64,000 nucleotides of DNA from assembly GCA_001466705.2 (NCBI GenBank), contig LATX02000180.1:248001-312000 (forward strand), read 5' to 3'. This DNA comes from Moniliophthora roreri. Its lineage: Eukaryota > Basidiomycota > Agaricomycetes > Agaricales > Marasmiaceae. The notes beneath the pieces are model-generated. The model worked only from the letters and a program-made list of their open reading frames with translations, made no database searches and was not told where the DNA came from. Below are positions 12,497-24,828 of the stretch, in pieces (the first letter of the stretch is position 1; each line of letters opens with the position of its first letter). Position numbers and translations under genes: made by a program.

Positions 12497-14110
12497 GGAT
12501 GCCGTTGATAGCCATCGTTGATGCGGAAGGTTTGAGATTTGAGGCCACGAATACTATTGACCTTAGTCATCGCGACACCTTTTCCAGGCCGGGCCCCGAT
12601 GCGTCAACTAGAGTTCATCCCATCTCATATACGCTTGGTCGTGTTCCTCCATATCTCACAAACAGCACCGATGTCATAGTAGCTGGAGGCTTTCGCATTG
12701 CCGATACTTCGTAGGCAAATGGGTTATTGACCGGCCTATTACTACCACAAAGTGCAGTTCTTAGCCAGGTAGGACTTCGGGACGTTATTACTTCGGTGGG
12801 GTGTTCTTACCGGCCAGAATGCCCCCGATGCATCACACGACATGGATACAGCACCCGAAGTTCAAAACGCACCTCCCGTTTCCGCTGTAAGTGTGACCCA
12901 TCATCGAGAGCTTGGTTCATGGATGTTGTACTCGACGTACCGCAAAGTGAATCCCTTCCTATCATAGATCAAGTTCAAAGGAGCCGATCATAGTGCCAAT
13001 CACTGGGGGAAAAATAGTCGATCTCACGAAGAACACCCACATGAAGAAGTGAGATCTGTGAGGAACCGCCGTTTGCTTTAACTTTGGCTAACATGGCATA
13101 CCAGGGAGCACCAAGCCCTCTTCGGGCAAGCAGGCATCTACTACGAGCATCGCCTCATTCATGGCGATTTCCCGGACCATTAGGTCTTCAGAGGAGGGTC
13201 CGTTGGGGAATTAAGAATAATGACGGAAGTGTTCGAAGCGATATCCTTGCACTAGATTTTGGTGACCTGAGAATGATGGCCAATGAGCTCATTGGAAAGA
13301 CTCTCGAGGGTGAAGTCGCCCATGGTGAGCCGCCTTCCGTGTATAAACTCACTCCACCTTGGCAGATTCACGAGTACCAGAAAGGTAGCGATACCTCCAT
13401 CCCGTTGCATCCACCTTTGCTTAGTCTCTGCCTGGACCCACTGTCTTATCCACCGTGCTGAGCTCGAGGACAGTGCACCTCTGCGCAAGTTCTGCGAGGA
13501 TCTCGAAGCACCTTGTATCGACTAGGACCACGTTATGATAAAAGATGCCGCATTGGCTATTTACGGAAAGGAGAGCACTGGGTCATCACGATGTCTGGAT
13601 GGACAAAGTCAAGGTAAGTTCCATTTTATGAATCAAGAGCACGTCAAGAGCACATCGTTGACCATGCGGGTGTTAGAAAAGAACTTCAATCGAAGCTTGC
13701 ACTCCTCCGGCATCCGCAAATAGTGCTGTAGGAAGCAAGTCTTCAAGACACAAGGTGCATTCATTACGGAAGTCATAGGACTATGGTGTACAGCACTAGC
13801 CTTATTTCACGCATACAAATGAATTCTCCTGCAGGCTACTGACTCTGTTGCAGTTATAGTGCTGTGGTTATGCCGAATCAACTTTCCACGCTCAACCTGG
13901 CAACCTGGGCGAGTCCGGATGCAATTTCTTCTCTTGATTAAGTTGAGTCGTATTCAAAAACTCCTAGGTTGGAAGTCTTCGAGACAGCAGGTGACCTTGT
14001 TCTTGCTCTGCGAGTACCTTGTCAAAGCTTCTCAATTGTGTAGCCCGGTCGGTCGAGAGCCGGCATGCAAATAAACCACTTGTGAGTAGGGAAAACACAA
14101 GGAAGAAGGT
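12497..14110 (+). pseudogene. Decayed sequence, possible kinase-like remnant
   Basis: There is no intact gene over 1.6 kb. At 13104-13220 one frame reads a phosphotransferase-like fragment (YYEHRLIHGDF, then a stop, then GGSVGELRI), resembling the HGD and ELRI(I)DF core of fungal kinase-like proteins. Further blocks in other frames (LDFGDLRMMANELIG at 13255-13299; IKDAALAIYGKE near 13540) suggest frameshifts and stops. No splice solution restores one protein. This is tentative; the match rests on two short motifs. Confidence 0.3.
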
Positions 14111-14122
14111 ATACTAGACTCC

Positions 14123-14129
14123 TATAAAT
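14123..14129 (+). promoter_or_regulatory. TATA box of cutinase gene
   Basis: TATAAAT lies 70 nt upstream of the cutinase ATG (14199), a normal distance for a fungal core promoter. Confidence 0.5.
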
Positions 14130-14198
14130 TGTGAATCTCAAGCTCTTGTGCACCTCGTCCCCAGCGACAATCCAGCACAGTTCCAGTACCTAACAAAG

Positions 14199-15062
14199 AT
14201 GTTCACATCTGTTGCGCGCCTCGTCCTCCTCCTTGGGATCTTGACCCCTGCTTTTGCAGCCCCCTTGGCTGAACGAGCAGAATGCGCAGAAGTGATGGTG
14301 AGTACAAGTCCTAATACTAACAGTATAACTTGTCTAACACGTCGATCCGAAAGGTGATATTTGCGCGAGGCACCACGGAAACGCCACCCATTGGTATCTT
14401 CGTCGGACCACCCTTTGAGGACGCACTAGTTTCTCAGCTTGGAGGGAGGTCCTTGTCATTCCAAGGCGTCGATTATGCCGCAGATATTGCGGGGTTCCTG
14501 GCAGGGGGTGACCCAGCGGGTTCACGGCAAATGGCGATCGACGTTGGTTCTCTTTTCTGGTTTCTTGCATACTTCACCCGAACTTTCTTGCCAGATCACT
14601 AACACGGCTAATGCCTGCCCAAACGTGAGTCAAGGCGATGTATTCAAGCTGGTATTAATTTTATATCTTTGACAGGCTAGAATTGTGTCCTCAGGCTACA
14701 GTCAGGGTGGTCAGCTCGTGCACAACTCAGCCGCGTTACTTTCTCGAGACATAGCTGCACGTATCAACGCTGTTGTCATCTTTGTCAGTCCGCCTCTCCT
14801 ATGCCTCGTTCGCTACTGATTGACAATACTCAAGGGTGATCCGAAACGGGGACAGCCAATCTCCGGCGTTGACTCGAGTAAGGTGAAGGTCTTCTGTCAC
14901 GATGGAGATAACATTTGCGATGGAGGCATTCTCGTTCTGCCGCCTCATTTGTAAGTGATTTCCTTACAGACCGTGATCTTTGGTCCGTGGCTCACTTCCT
15001 GCCTCAGGAATTACGTGGTTAATGTTGTTGACGCGGCAAAATTCGTTGTGTCAAAGTTGTGA
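14199..15062 (+). CDS. Cutinase (carbohydrate esterase family 5)
   Basis: Six exons, 14199-14297, 14354-14542, 14595-14624, 14676-14783, 14835-14950 and 15008-15062, give 198 residues, the usual length for the family. A hydrophobic signal peptide (VARLVLLLGILTPAFA) is followed by VIFARGTTE, the strand and oxyanion region of cutinases. GYSQGG holds the nucleophilic Ser. The catalytic Asp lies in the CHDGDNICDGG block and the His in PPHLNY. Cutinases cleave ester bonds of plant cutin and are secreted. Exon 3 is only 30 nt. Nothing is missing, so the enzyme is predicted active. Confidence 0.95.
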
Positions 15063-15609
15063 AGAACTCGAAATTGATTGACGTCCTGGTTACTAACTGT
15101 ACTATATGCTGTCATCTCCTTTTATTCCGTTATCGTGTATGAATTCTGCTACTACCGAATCTAAATTGTTTGTTTTGAGATTCTATTGGCCCACTGAGCA
15201 TTAGAGGGGGTATAGACAGATAGTTGTGTGGGCATCAAGTGGGGGCTTGAAGAGTGTGGCGCTGGTCAAGCGCCAACAAGTTGGAAGTCGAAGTTCCCGC
15301 CCACGCGCTTGACTTCACATCTGTGGTGGGCCTCCGTACCTCAAGCTCCTGGAATCGTTGTGATAGTTCATTTTAGCTCAAGGTTGTCACACTACTGCTT
15401 CATGTAGTCAACGCTCTTTCCTTCTGGCGCACGCTAGTCACTACTCCAGCAGATTTGCCTGCCATGACAATTACCGTTGAAGTTCATGAATAGGCCGTCG
15501 TAGATAGTAATAATATTCGATGATTCTACTATTGATATATGAGGGACAGCCGTAAGATATGTAATAGATGAAAGCACTATAGTACACCAATAAATACGAA
15601 TCCCCACTT
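15063..15609. other. Intergenic between convergent genes
   Basis: AT-richer sequence between the stops of cutinase (+) and BTN1 (-). No open frame with support. Confidence 0.5.
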
Positions 15610-17739
15610 TCAGAGACCTTTACACAACAGCTTTCCTCGGTTCACCTGTGCCTTGCAAAGCGTCAGCTCAGTCGGGACAGCGACCAGCGCCGCTAGCAAG
15701 ATTCCAGATGAATCTGCAAAGCCAATGGATCCAATCCTAAACTCCCTCTCTTGCTTGATACGTTCCAGATCATGTGTAGCCGTTGTGGGATCTGGTCGCT
15801 CCTGATTGATTCGGTAAAAGGTATTGACGCTAGTTTTATTCGTAAGATGGGTAGCAGGCACAAGTAGGATTTGAATACTTACTACGCCAAACCACCGCAC
15901 GTTCCTTCCAAACTAATCAAAAAGAAGACAAGTATGATACTCAAACCTTCGGTATCTTCAGAGAAAAAGCCCCTCGCAGATTCAAACATTAGTGTTAATA
16001 GGATAAATCCTTGCACAATTGCTGGAAGAGGTAACAGTCTCTCTGGAAGAGGTGGTATACCTAGTGTTATCGAAGATCGAGAAAGGAAGACGGTCGTTTG
16101 GTAAACAAGCTAGAAGTGCGTTAGTAACGTAGGTCCTTTGAAGTCGAGATACATGACTTACCTGCCAAAGTGGATAGTAGTCTCGCACGGAGTGTATGAT
16201 CTTGCTGAGGAGAGGATAATCATCGGCTGCGGGGACCGGGTACAACAGCGTTGGTGCTATACCCTGGAAATCAAGTTAGCACGCGTCGGAAACGATATGC
16301 CAGGAGCTGACCTGATTGATAGTGTACTCGAACTGAACTCAACAGTGTAAGAGCTAGCAGCCGCTGGAGAGATGTTCACTTACAAGATACACGCAGACTA
16401 TCAAGGCCTTCAGCAATCATGACAACTTGTTCGGAGAGCGGACTCACATAGAGGTAACATGTATTTCGCCAGCAAGGGTTTGACCAGGTGCCATTTATCG
16501 CTAATCGAGAGCGCGACGTTCCTCTTGAGCTCAAGCGGTGTTCTTCCTTCCTCGCCGAGTTCGTCTTCATTTGTTGCGAGGGGAGTGTATGGTAACGTGG
16601 CAGCAGCTGACGATATACCGTATTCTTCATCCGATGACGGTATCGATGTGTATAGGAATGAGTCGTTGGAGGGTAGGAGGAAGAAATAGGTTAAAGGAAT
16701 GATCAACGGGAGGACCTGGTCGGTGTACTATGTGAGTGCGGGCAAAAAGATCATGCGTGATTGCGACATACAGAAGACAGTCCGACACCAACGCGCACTC
16801 CGAATCCTCGTAGCTCCCACCAAAGGAAAGCGCCGACTAATCCAGCGGCACCAGTACCGGAAGCAAAGTATCTACAGCTGGTTGAGTTCAATCGTCCGGG
16901 AACCGAGTAGGAGACTCACCCGATGCTGTGTCCAGCAATTGACGGCGGAGCGTATGTCGTGGATAACTGTAAGAACGTAAGTTCACCAAGTCCTGCATGT
17001 CTTAGCCTTAGTAAAAGCCGAAAGGTGGTTAAGATGAATTACCCGAAGAGAACGAAGCGAGGCATATTCCGAACAGTCGAGCAAAGAGCGAATCGAAGAA
17101 GGCAACAACCTGGACCGTCGGCTGGTGAGTAACTTTGCACCACGTTAAAAGTGATATAGGGGAGCCCACCAGCATGCCAATGGAGCTCAGAGCGCAGCAT
17201 CCGACCAAACGCTTCACGTATCTTATCCTTCCCTTCAAGAAATAAGGCCAGCCCACTTTGGCAACCAAGGCAGGAGCTATGTTGCAGAATGCAATGATGC
17301 CTTTTGGTGTTGACGGTGGTACCAAATCCAAGGCTGCTGACAGGATTATCACGTATAGCACTGTTCCGAATTTCTTAAGACGTGAGTTCCGCTAAGAGTA
17401 GTTGGATGACATACCATTGTTGATGAGCCCGAATAGAAAGAACGAGAACCCAAGTCTTCTCAACAAGGCCTGATCGTCTGAGGAAGTAAGTCAGCCTTGC
17501 AGTATGTTTTCATGAATGCCTGGGGTCTCCTCACCTTTCGGTGAACTGTCGAGCTGGTCGTTTATGAGAGGATCCGAGTCATTCGAAGCTCTAGTAGCCG
17601 CGAGTGTAAGGCCATGAACAGTTATTGGAGGTTCTGATTCTGAAGGAGAGGATATCGACCTAGGATGCATTTCGATCCAGGACGATGAGGGTGACGGTGG
17701 GGAACGAGGTGAAGAATGAGGTGAACGTGGATTCGGCAT
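15610..17739 (-). CDS. BTN1: Battenin / CLN3 homologue (lysosomal-vacuolar membrane protein)
   Basis: Twelve exons: 17739-17535, 17477-17415, 17360-17170, 17109-17043, 16992-16920, 16871-16772, 16715-16448, 16397-16384, 16332-16312, 16263-16162, 16109-15883 and 15829-15610, giving 516 residues. Family hallmarks are FWLFGLINN-like FFLFGLINN, VIILSAALDLV, FFDSLFARLFGICLASFSSG, LGELTFLQLSTTY, EYTINQGIAPTLLYP and the C-terminal YRINQERP. About ten hydrophobic segments fit the multi-spanning CLN3 fold. Btn1 resides in vacuole/endosome membranes and affects vacuolar pH, basic amino acid transport and endosomal trafficking. Exons of 14 nt and 21 nt occur side by side (see findings). The exon 7 acceptor was set at 16716 because it preserves VLPLIIP; an upstream TAG would add four residues. 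Confidence 0.93.
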
Positions 17740-18635
17740 TTGGGTGACATTGCCCGCACAAAACGGTTGCACTGCCACTGGCACAGGATGACGGGCTTCC
17801 GAAATGGTAAGGCACGCGTAAAACAGTTTGGGAGTACTGTACCGGAGTGAACGGAGACAACCGCTGAGGCCTGCGTTACATCGCCGATGGCTGGAAATTT
17901 AACAACTCAAGTACTCATCTGGTACTACTAGTAGACTTGTACTGGACAAGAATCATCATAAGTCCCAAATTTCAGTGAACACACCAGAACCTGGCAACCT
18001 AAGGTAGAGGAGAACTCGGACTATTCAGGACTTCATTGTAGGTGAATCCACTGTTGAAAATGTAACGCTACTTTTCCTAACAACTGAGCCTTGTTACTGC
18101 GTTACGACCCCATTTACTACAACTTTCTGAGGCTGCCGCGTTACGCGTTACTGGTTGTCTCCATTCACTCCGGTACAGTATGCCACGTTCACCCTTTCTT
18201 GCAATTGCTGGGGATCGATAAATTAAGGAAATCCCCAGTGCCAGATTTTCTCCTTCAAGTGGAGCGAGAAATATACCCTCAAATGATTTACGGTTTGGTA
18301 CCGCTGGTACTTTATCCGGCCATACTCGAAGAATTGAGGACATTGTCAAACAAATACGCTCTATTATGGGATGTGCTATATCTACAGTGCAAGTTATATG
18401 GTTAATGCGTCGGGTACGAGAGGAAAACAAGAAACTAGGCAAGATTAGAGGAAATATGACAGTGACAGCAGAAACGAAAGGAGGAGGCGGTATATAGTCA
18501 AAACACAAAAAGCAAGATCCTAGAGCAAATGAGAGCAGTAACGTCGATACATAATTACATAACACGGGAATACAATAGCGCAAACTTAATCATCCAGCAT
18601 ATGAGGGGTCCCAACCTAAAGTGACCAATGATCAG
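17740..18635. other. Intergenic, no gene seen
   Basis: It holds the BTN1 promoter and the downstream region of the transcription factor gene, both minus strand. A 168-codon open stretch at 18077-18583 (-) lacks any domain and was not accepted. Confidence 0.5.
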
Positions 18636-21600
18636 CTACAAAGTCTCACCATAGTGTGGAAGATATACCTTATACATGTACGACTGCCATGTCTCCTGAA
18701 GTCGCGGATCATCAGCAGCGATACCTCTCATAGCACCCTCTGGAGTGTACTGTTGGTACGGCTGCTGCTGCATATGCATCTGATGCATCTGTGGATGTTG
18801 ATGATCCTGGTACGCCATGTTGGGATCTAGTGAATTATGCCAGTACTGCGTTTGATTCGGAGGTGGATGATGGGAATGATTTTGAGATTGGTGGTGTCCG
18901 TCATGCTGTTCAAAGGCAGGTGGCGGATACTGGTGGGTAGACGTGGCGGTAACAGGGGATGTCATGGTAGATTCAGGAGGGCTCGAAGTGGCAGAATGGA
19001 GGGATTGATACTGGTGATGCTGCATGTGGGGTGGTACAGAATACATTTCGTGTTGCTGAGGCTGTGGCGGTTGCGGTAGATGCGATTGCCGTGGAGGTAA
19101 GGGTTGTGATATCCGTTGCTGGGTGTGGGGTGGCATCCTTGGGTAGGGCTGATGACCATGTGTATGACGCTGCGAACGCGGTTGGCCTGATGATCGATCA
19201 ATGTATTGCCGTGAGGCTTGAGGAGAAGTATCACTCCCTTCGGATGGCTGATACGTGTAAGGTGCGACCGGGGACTGAGGCGTGTGATGATAGGATTCGG
19301 GAGAATAATGATGATCTACGGTTTGACGAAGATTCTGATGGGATTGGGAATGCGACAGACTGGGCCGGTGTTCAAGATTGGGAGCGGAACCACCGTTAAC
19401 ACGGGCAGGAGGGGATTCGTACTGAGGTTGAGCAGGGCCGACATTATACGGTGACGACTCTGGGTGTGCAGATGGAGGTGGGGCATACGTCGGAGCCTTG
19501 TAAGGGTAATCCTGCGGATGTGGGTGCTGCTGCTGCTGTTGTGCTGCGAAAGCACGCTCTTGAGCAAGGCGTGTCTCTTCCTTCCGTCTCTGCTCCTCGG
19601 TATAGGCTTGCTGCCGATGCCGTTCTTGCTCTTCCATCTCACGCTGACGTTCTTTCTGCTCTTGCTGACGCTGGTACTGCAGTTGCTGCTGCACCAGCTG
19701 CTCATGATGCATTTGCTGCTCTCGCATCTTCTGCCTTTCCTGCTCTTCCTCGTTCGCTCGCCGCACTTCAGTGGGTTGTCCCATGAGTGTCTGCGTGAAC
19801 CTGGCACTATCTGCTTTATAGGCATTTTGGATCTGAGCGTTGATGGTACCATCGAACCCATTAAGCTCATGTACCAAGCTCGGGTGAACACCAGCAAAAT
19901 TAGGGTTGGTTGTCGTGTAGCTTTGCTCAGGCGAACCTGCAGGCGGCGACTGCGAACCCCGAGGACTATTATTGTTCGAATGGGACCGAGGTGAGGAAGC
20001 CGAGTGCGGATTGGACTTTCTGGACAGAGTATGCGTTTTTCCCCCAAATATCGACATTTCATCATTGACATCGTTTTCCGAGGAAGATTTGAAGATGTCA
20101 TTGGGTATAGCCGGAGGAATGCCGTTGCACGTCTCGTAAAAGACCTTCTGAGCCTTCTTCTGCAAGCGTTGAATAATAGGCTATCGTTTTTTCTAGATTT
20201 AGAATAATGATGATAGCATCAAAAAGGACAGGGACATACGAGAAACTTTACTGCCCTTCCGCCGTGATCGGCGGCCTTCTCGAATAGGTCACAGGCAGAG
20301 ATGACTTCAAGGAGAGCGGCTGGAGCAACCTTGGACTTGGGACCATTCATAACCACGGATGACAACATGATCTACAGTCATTCAGTATCACGAGTGATTC
20401 GAGAGGCTCATAATAAACACTGGCTTACCGTAGCGGAGAATGCATGCGTCCACAATACCCAGAAGCGGGCAATTTGTCGCGGAAAGAGCGTGAACTGCTT
20501 TCGCACTGAAGCGAGCAGATCGCAGGCACTACGATAGCCGGCCAGAAACGACGGTGCATACTGACTCTTGATAGGGTCGGCTGGGTTACTTCGGATTGCA
20601 TGGGTGAAAAAGCATCGGTGAATATATAATAAAGCTGAAAGCGACAAGGTTACTAAAACTCGCTTCTTTGCGCTAGATTTGTAGCACTTACTCAATTCGC
20701 GGTAGTTAGTCGGCATGAAGTGGCTCATAGTCTTCCCGAGCCCAGCACCCTCAGGTGGTGGTTCTTGAGCATACTTAGGAAAGTCCATATCACGAACTTT
20801 TCGATCCAGCTCCAGAATGATTGAGTACTTTGGAGCTCGAGATGTCAGTGTGCCCTGGACGACAGCGGAGACACATTCGGCTCCGAATCTTGCTTTCCAG
20901 AATGGGACTGAATGTTGCCATTCCCAGAGTAGAAGCGATATTCGCCCCAGGACGATCCCACACGGATCATTGACATTATCCATTGAATGTCAACGGGCAC
21001 AGATTGTCGTCAGATTACCATTTTGCGTCGAAAGCCGGGAACGTATGTCCATCGTCGACGTATTTTCGCGTTCGCGTTCGGATTGATAAAGGTTGACGGG
21101 AACAGAGTTTATCGATGGGTGAAATAGGCGCAGAGAAGCAGAGAAAAAGAAAGAAAACGTGAGATTCCCAGGTAACAAAGGAGGACAAGATACTTACAGC
21201 TAGGCTGGACAGTACCGTCATCGGCAATTGTTTGATCAGGATCGAAGGGTAACTCGCAATCCACAAATGGCAGGGAAAATGTTGCCAGTCTCCCAGTGGC
21301 GAGACTCTGCAGAACAATTGTGTTTAAGGTACCCCCTATTGAGCGGGAAAAGAGTGGACTCACTTGCCAACAGTCTGTGATGAACAGTTCCCAAAACAAA
21401 GCACGCCGTTTCTGGACCTCGGCTGGTGTCAATTTCCAACGCGCGCAATCCCGGTCTGTATACAGTCGTTAGAGTTCTCCCGTTCGATACAAGGTGAGAT
21501 ATCACTTACGTAGACCAATCTGAAGGATAAAGATTCAGCATGGGAAAAGGTACGAGGAAGAGAAAAGATACCCACACTTTGAGCCAATTTAGTCGCCATT

Positions 21601-23314
21601 CCCATTAAAGCCCACGTACTTTCGATGCTATTCTCACCACTTCTAAGACCCTCGTAAATCGCCATAAGCGACAGGGTCTGCACCGTTGCTACCGATGGTG
21701 GCCGGTCTAGAACCCCTTCTAAGGCTAGAGCGACTTTGGTTAAATCGTAGAAGTGTTCAGCGAGGGTATTCCCCGGTGCAGCAGGCAAGTTCATGTCTGT
21801 AAGCGCTCCGAAACAGAAGATAACGAATAGTAGAGCAAGGTCATGTGCGCTACCACCGTGCTTTCCATGGGCACCATTATTGGTGGAAGACGTTCCATCA
21901 GCCATGCCTATGTCCGCAGGCGGCAAGGGATTTGTAGCAGGTGGTGATACGCCGTTCATAGTACCCATTCCCATCCCACTTACTGGAGGCGTAGTAGTGT
22001 GGTCGGGTTTTTGATGAGGACTGATCACAGCCGGTGCTACAGCGGGTCTTGGCGCTTCGGAGTACCACATTGGTAAAAGTTCATCGAATAGTTGGCGTTG
22101 GGTGACCGCACCGAAGAACCAGGGTGCCTGTTCGAGATAGAGATTGCATAATCGCAGGGCTTCAGGCCAGACTGGTAAAAATTTTTCAGTAAGATACTCC
22201 AGATCAAACACTGTTTGGGAGGCTGGCAATGGGAAAGAGTGTGATAGGTTCGTCAGGATAGGCGGAAGATTGCTGTTTTCAACCTTGAATGTTGAATGTA
22301 GCCAGCCTTGCGATGGATTCGGTGAATTAATACCCAAACCGGCACCATTACTTGTGTGGGGATTTGAATTAAGGCTGGAGGTCGGGCGGGACTCGGGAGA
22401 AGAAGATGCGACTTCGCCCTGTTATTAAATGGTAGTTGAGTAATGGTCAGTTCTAGATTTGTAATAGCGCCGCAAGCAGAAAGGTATAGAACGTACGATG
22501 AGGATACTCTGTGAGATTCGTGCCCCAGAAGATAGCAAAGTGAACAAGTATTCTATTTCGGGATTATGGCGTGACATACCTCTTGACCAGCTGAACGACC
22601 ATAAAAAGTCGCGGCACCATCATCTCTAATCGCAAGAGTCCCAAAGGCGTCGATGTATTGGGAGTCTTCTGTGTCCTCTTCCTGCTGGAGTTTCTCAGCT
22701 TGACCCTGGCTAACCGCCGCATGCAGTTCAATGATAGACTTGATCTTGAGTGCGTCGCGGTCAAGTAATGGATGCGGATCTGTGGCTCCAGTCGCTGAGT
22801 GGAGTATTGTCAACGCATCTTCTAACAACCGTATCCGGTCGCTCATTTGAGCAATCTTCTCATGCAGCTTCTCCGTATCGGCCAGTACAAAACTGCGAAT
22901 TGAGGAGATTTAACACAGTCCTTCCTGAACAATGTGATAATTGACTCACCGCGTACCCTGCCCAGTAATAAGACTACCGTTCGGACATATAGCTGAACAC
23001 CCTCTTCTCTTGCAACTGCAAGCAACCTATTGAGCCCCGTACTACCATAAGTAAAGCTTTGACCGACCTCGAACATGGAACAGTCTTGTCGCACTTCAAC
23101 TTGAGTCTACAACAAAAGGTGAGCAGCGAAGGCAAAGACTAATGGGTACCAGACTGACCGTCGACATTCGGCACAGGACAGAGCGCCTGTGAATATGATC
23201 AAAATTCAAGTCGATCGCGAAGAAAAGATCACCCGGACACGAACCTCTCGCGCGCTTAGCCTCTTTGTCCTGTGCCCTTTGGGCTGCAGGATCCTTTTGA
23301 GTTGCCTGCGGCAT
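18636..23314 (-). CDS. Zn2Cys6 transcription factor with Fungal_trans domain
   Basis: Fourteen exons: 23314-23245, 23186-23159, 23106-23068, 23015-22950, 22892-22580, 22508-22497, 22418-21576, 21519-21510, 21455-21364, 21306-21198, 20907-20692, 20634-20429, 20371-20240 and 20180-18636, giving about 1226 residues. The binuclear zinc cluster at 28-56 has spacing C-x2-C-x6-C-x5-C-x2-C-x8-C (CAEC, KCD, PCSSC, IC), assembled from exons 2-4. A short coiled-coil linker (EKLHEKIAQMSDRIRLLEDAL) follows. The Fungal_trans middle region contains RRALFWELFITDCWQ, SLATGRLATFSLPFVDCE and KARFGAEC. The last third is strongly Gln/His/Pro-rich, as in activation domains, and ends in WQSYMYKVYLPHY. It is nuclear and DNA-binding; target genes are unknown. 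The ring of wall-degrading genes nearby is suggestive only. Confidence 0.9.
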
Positions 23315-24690
23315 TGCAAGGCTAGATATGGGGGACAAAAATTGGGAGAAACGAAGGGGAGACGTGATGGGAAGAAGCGAATGTAGTCAGTTTACGAAGC
23401 TATATCATCCGGCGTCTGCCCAGCCTGCCCTTGATGGGTTTCACAATTTACTCCGATTTCCTAATTTAGTTATTTCTCCATGTGCTTTTTCAAGCTCGGA
23501 TTTTCTCCGGAAGGACTAAAAACTTGTCCGACTCGACGCTGCTGTGTATTACTCTGCCCTTATCTGCTAGCAACATACCGTAGCTTGCCAGTGACCCCCG
23601 ATCTCGAAACCTCAATATGACAAGCAAAATTCACTTGAAAAGGGCATTTCGTCAGTACATCACATTGATCAGCGATTGAACGATCATTCATATGGACTAA
23701 TCCAGTCAATTGTCAGTTGCTTCGCGACATTCTGATCTGAAGTATACAACAGGAACCTTGGCCTTGAGCTATCGAGTCTGAATCAGAGCTCATTGGCTCG
23801 ATTTCGAGGCCGAATCCATCACTAAAACCATGGCGACGCTGCCAAAACTTCCACGTTTAGAAGAAGCGGGGAGTTAGAGAGAGTACCGTAACTCAAATTG
23901 GCTCCCAAAATTATACGATTTCAACAAGTCATCAGTACCGGGCTCACCGAGCGAGGCCGACGCACTATTCATATCACGTTCTTCCCCTCTTCAAGCCCAG
24001 TGACGCCGCGTCTGCCAGTGGCGTACAGTGACCACAGTGTTAACCTCAGGATCAAACTCGACGAATCACAACTCTCAGATCGCCTTCACTGCAAGCTTTC
24101 GAAGTCTCTTCCATCGTTTAAAATGCATCTATCAAGGAACTTTCTGCACTGCTGTGTCTGTCGGCCTCACTTCTTGGAACACATCCAGTGCACCTCGACC
24201 ATTGGCTCGATCGCACCCCGTCCAGGAAAAAACGTCCACGACAAAAAACTCCGCAAACATCTAAAAAGGTTCCGTACATTCCAATCATACTCATTATACG
24301 CTCCAATGAAATGGCACATGTTGTCCTGTCCGTACCCAATGACGAGTAAGTGACCAGCTTCAATACTGCCTGTCAATAACGATCCTGGATTTCATGGCAA
24401 GGGCTGCTCCGTCTCCAACGCGCAAAACATGTACATATGTTCAACACTCGGAAGGGCTTACCAGGCCATGGCTGTGCACCTCGTCGATTATTGCCCTGAA
24501 TCTACGTATCCATGACTCCCACCAGCTCCTACCTCGTGGAAGGAGTTCTCCTGTCAAACAATTCCATCAGAAAGCCTCCGTCGACCTTGTGGTTTTGACA
24601 CATTACTAAGCACGGGCAAGTATCTTTCCCAAACATCACAAATTCCGAAACTTGTATTCGAGTTTTTGCCATAGTTCATTTCTTCCAACA
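23315..24690. other. Intergenic, no gene seen
   Basis: About 1.4 kb upstream of the transcription factor. Open stretches exist on the plus strand near 23898-24353 but have no domain, no splice logic and overlapping alternatives in other frames. Confidence 0.4.
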
Positions 24691-24828
24691 TCCCTCTTAG
24701 CTCAGTTGGTAGAGCGTGTCGTAAAGACAGCACGCGGCGTGAGGAGCGGTCAAAGGTTTTCCACGCCGTGTGTTGGTGATCAATGACGAGGCGGTCGTTC
24801 GAGTCGGCCAGAGGGATGTTTTTTTTTT
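24691..24828 (+). tRNA. tRNA-like locus with intron hairpin, anticodon unassigned
   Basis: TCCCTCT/AGAGGGA forms a perfect 7-bp acceptor stem (24691-24697 with 24810-24816). The D arm GCTCAGTTGGTAGAGC and T arm GGTCG-TTCGAGT-CGGCC are canonical A and B boxes, and T10 at 24819-24828 is a Pol III stop. The middle does not give a normal anticodon. The best stem (TGTCG/TGACG, two G-U pairs) leaves A at position 33 instead of U. An approximately 11-bp hairpin (24731-24741 with 24762-24772, one mismatch) lies in the intron position. It may be a decayed tRNA, a SINE head or a functional non-tRNA Pol III transcript. Confidence 0.4.

Noticed and set aside
18077..18583. 168-codon minus-strand open stretch with hydrophobic N-terminus
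   Set aside because: No domain, cysteine and serine run pattern unlike a folded protein, and it sits between two well-defined genes without splice or promoter support.
20908..21197. Extra exon inside the 290-nt intron of the transcription factor
   Set aside because: An open stretch (RKYVDDGHTFPAFDAKW) exists, but joining 21198 directly to 20907 gives the family-typical PSFPFWKARFGAEC in phase, so no exon is needed.
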